DNA of 6,970 bases from CAUJGP01 sp964612425. GTDB taxonomy: Bacteria > Bdellovibrionota > Bdellovibrionia > Bdellovibrionales > Bdellovibrionaceae. Below are positions 5,768 to 6,970 of this stretch, piece after piece. Each line of letters begins with the position of its first letter. The stretch's first letter is position 1. The stretch lies in assembly GCA_964612425.1 (NCBI GenBank), contig CAZTDX010000113.1:1-6970 (forward strand), written 5' to 3'. The position numbers and the translations under genes were made by a program. The notes beneath the pieces are model-generated. The model saw nothing but the letters and a program-made list of their open reading frames with translations, did no database searches and was not told the origin of the DNA.

Positions 5768-6112
5768 CTAGCGTATTACAATTCTACCTTGTTCCATCAT
5801 ATTCATACCGCAACCAAAACGAACTTCTCCCTTCTCAAACTTTCCTAGAGCAATCGTCACGGTCTGATTAAGAGGAAGAGGGGCTTTGATTTTTTTAGAG
5901 GGTACTTGGACTTGAGTGGCACAAGTAGAATCTGTCTTTCGCGTCACTTTAAGCGTGACTTCACTTCCTGGAGCCACATCAATTGACTTGGGCTCGAATC
6001 CTTTCTCTGTCACTAAAAGGTCAATAGTTTGATGATTTTTTTCTTTTGCGGTGACGACGACTACACCCAAAGAGCAGATCATCATTATCGCTAATAGTAT
6101 TTTTGTTTTCAT
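5768..6112 (-). CDS. Small exported cupredoxin-like protein, probable copper binder
   Basis: The 114-residue product has a Sec signal peptide with a likely cut after VTA (residue 22), leaving a single beta-rich domain: VTEKGFEPKSIDVAPGSEV (34-52), then TRKTDSTCATQV (58-69), then FGCGMNMMEQG (99-109) and a last strand. This follows the cupredoxin-like pattern of PF13473-type proteins, where the His of plastocyanin is often replaced. Likely copper ligands are Cys64, Cys101 and Met103 with Met105 or Met106; this is inferred from position. The start codon overlaps the CusA-like stop by 4 bp (ATGA) and only a weak purine run precedes it, so translation is likely coupled to the pump gene. A longer open frame extends upstream in the same frame but is antisense-free shadow within the pump gene. 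Inferred role: periplasmic copper or silver delivery to, or buffering for, the pump. Confidence 0.85.
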   Translation of the reverse strand: MKTKILLAIMMICSLGVVVVTAKEKNHQTIDLLVTEKGFEPKSIDVAPGSEVTLKVTRKTDSTCATQVQVPSKKIKAPLPLNQTVTIALGKFEKGEVRFGCGMNMMEQGRIVIR

Positions 6113-6970
6113 GGGGTCTTCTTTATTTTTAAATTCATTTCTTTTTCTTTCCAGATGTAGAAAATAACCGGATAAATCAATAACTCTAGTAAAAACGAGG
6201 TGAAAAGACCACCAATCATGGGAGCTGCGATTCGTTTCATAACATCGGCTCCTGCACCAATAGACCACATAATCGGAATGAGTCCAATAAAGAGAGCGAG
6301 CACCGTCATAAGCTTTGGTCGCACGCGGTGAACGGCACCTTCGATCACGGCATCGTGCAGATCTTTGGAGGTCTTCATCGCCCCACGCTTTTCTCGATCC
6401 GTGTAGGCAATGTCCAAATACATGAGCATAAAAACTCCTGTTTCGGCATCGAGTCCAAGGAGAGCAATCATGCCCACCCATGCTGCAATCGAGAGATTGT
6501 AATCAAGTGCTACTAAAAACCACACGGCACCGATCAATGAAAAGGGTACTGCAAGCAAAATAATGCCCGTTTTAATCCAAGACTTCGTATTAAAATGCAA
6601 TAAGAGAAGAATTAAAATCAAGGTCAGAGGAATTACGATTTGAAGTCGCTCTTTTACGCGCTCCATGTTTTCAAATTGTCCACTCCAGGCAAGAGTCACC
6701 CCAGTGGGAAGCTTTACTTGCGCACTTACTATTTTCTTAGCTCTTTCTACAAAACTTCCAATATCAATTTTATTTGGATCAATATCCACATAGACGTATC
6801 CCACAAGAGCCGCATTTTCATCGCGAATCATCGAAGCACCTTCAGTGATTTTAACTTGAGCGATTTCTTTTAATGGAATTTGCGCTCCGATGGGAGTGGA
6901 AATTAAAACTCGCCTAATCGCTTCTATATCTTGCCTGAAATCAGGAGCCAAACGCACTTGAATGGGATAA
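6109..6970 (-). CDS. cusA: Copper/silver efflux RND pump, CusA-like, C-terminal part (5' end outside window)
   Basis: About 286 C-terminal residues of an inner-membrane proton-driven pump, which in CusCBA moves Cu(I) or Ag(I) from periplasm or cytoplasm to the outside. The frame is open to the window edge (YPIQVRLAPDFR), so the GTG at 6957 is internal. Visible CusA landmarks are WSGQFENMERVKERLQ, then IGAVWFLV, then VGMIALLGLDAETGVFMLMYLD, then HRVRPKLMTV, then GADVMKRIAAPMIGG. Glu at 6442-6444 and Lys at 6313-6315 match Glu939 and Lys984 of E. coli CusA, proton-relay residues, as recalled. RPKLMT separates it from the CzcA group. The C-terminus is short and Lys-rich. Its stop overlaps the cupredoxin start, so the two form one operon. 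Base composition is higher in GC than in the left half of the window. The adaptor and channel genes would lie beyond the right edge. Confidence 0.95.
   Translation of the reverse strand, partial: YPIQVRLAPDFRQDIEAIRRVLISTPIGAQIPLKEIAQVKITEGASMIRDENAALVGYVYVDIDPNKIDIGSFVERAKKIVSAQVKLPTGVTLAWSGQFENMERVKERLQIVIPLTLILILLLLHFNTKSWIKTGIILLAVPFSLIGAVWFLVALDYNLSIAAWVGMIALLGLDAETGVFMLMYLDIAYTDREKRGAMKTSKDLHDAVIEGAVHRVRPKLMTVLALFIGLIPIMWSIGAGADVMKRIAAPMIGGLFTSFLLELLIYPVIFYIWKEKEMNLKIKKTP

Noticed and set aside
6113..6481. Upstream extension of the cupredoxin frame by about 120 codons
   Set aside because: It overlaps the CusA-like coding sequence in another frame, reads as low-quality Cys/Arg-rich sequence, and the signal peptide fixes the start at 6112.

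Overview
The window is a heavy-metal and copper efflux locus from an AT-rich Gram-negative bacterium. Two lipoproteins, a TolC-type outer-membrane protein and two RND pumps imply a double membrane. The lysine-rich proteins and accessory lipoproteins recall Bdellovibrionota, but that is only an impression and no marker gene is present.

Plus strand, 1-2588: the C-terminal end of a CzcA-like heavy-metal RND pump is followed by a lipoprotein with a short coiled coil, a TolC/CzcC-like outer-membrane channel protein, and a small cysteine-containing lipoprotein. Gaps are 12 bp, 12 bp and a 4-bp ATGA overlap, so this is almost certainly one operon. The usual order for such pumps is channel, adaptor, pump. 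Here a channel-like gene lies downstream of the pump, between two lipoproteins.

Plus strand, 2589-5158: a 93-bp gap with AT-rich dyads leads to a 69-residue exported His-rich protein, then a 68-bp gap holding a strong 36-nt stem-loop, then a full-length P1B-2 (Zn/Cd/Pb type) ATPase. In outline, the ATPase would move metal from cytoplasm to periplasm, the His-rich protein could buffer it there, and the RND pump with its channel would send it outside.

Plus strand, 5159-5714: a small SRPBCC-like protein of unknown role.

Minus strand, 6970-5768: the C-terminal part of a CusA-like (Cu/Ag) RND pump, overlapped by 4 bp by a small exported cupredoxin-like protein. This unit converges on the plus-strand genes. 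Its sampled pump sequence is more GC-rich than the left part of the window.

No metal-responsive regulator, RNA gene, mobile element or CRISPR array is visible. No stretch over 300 bp lacks a gene. The least ordinary parts are the hairpin and six-codon ORF just ahead of the ATPase, and the accessory exported proteins. Most of the genes themselves belong to known families.
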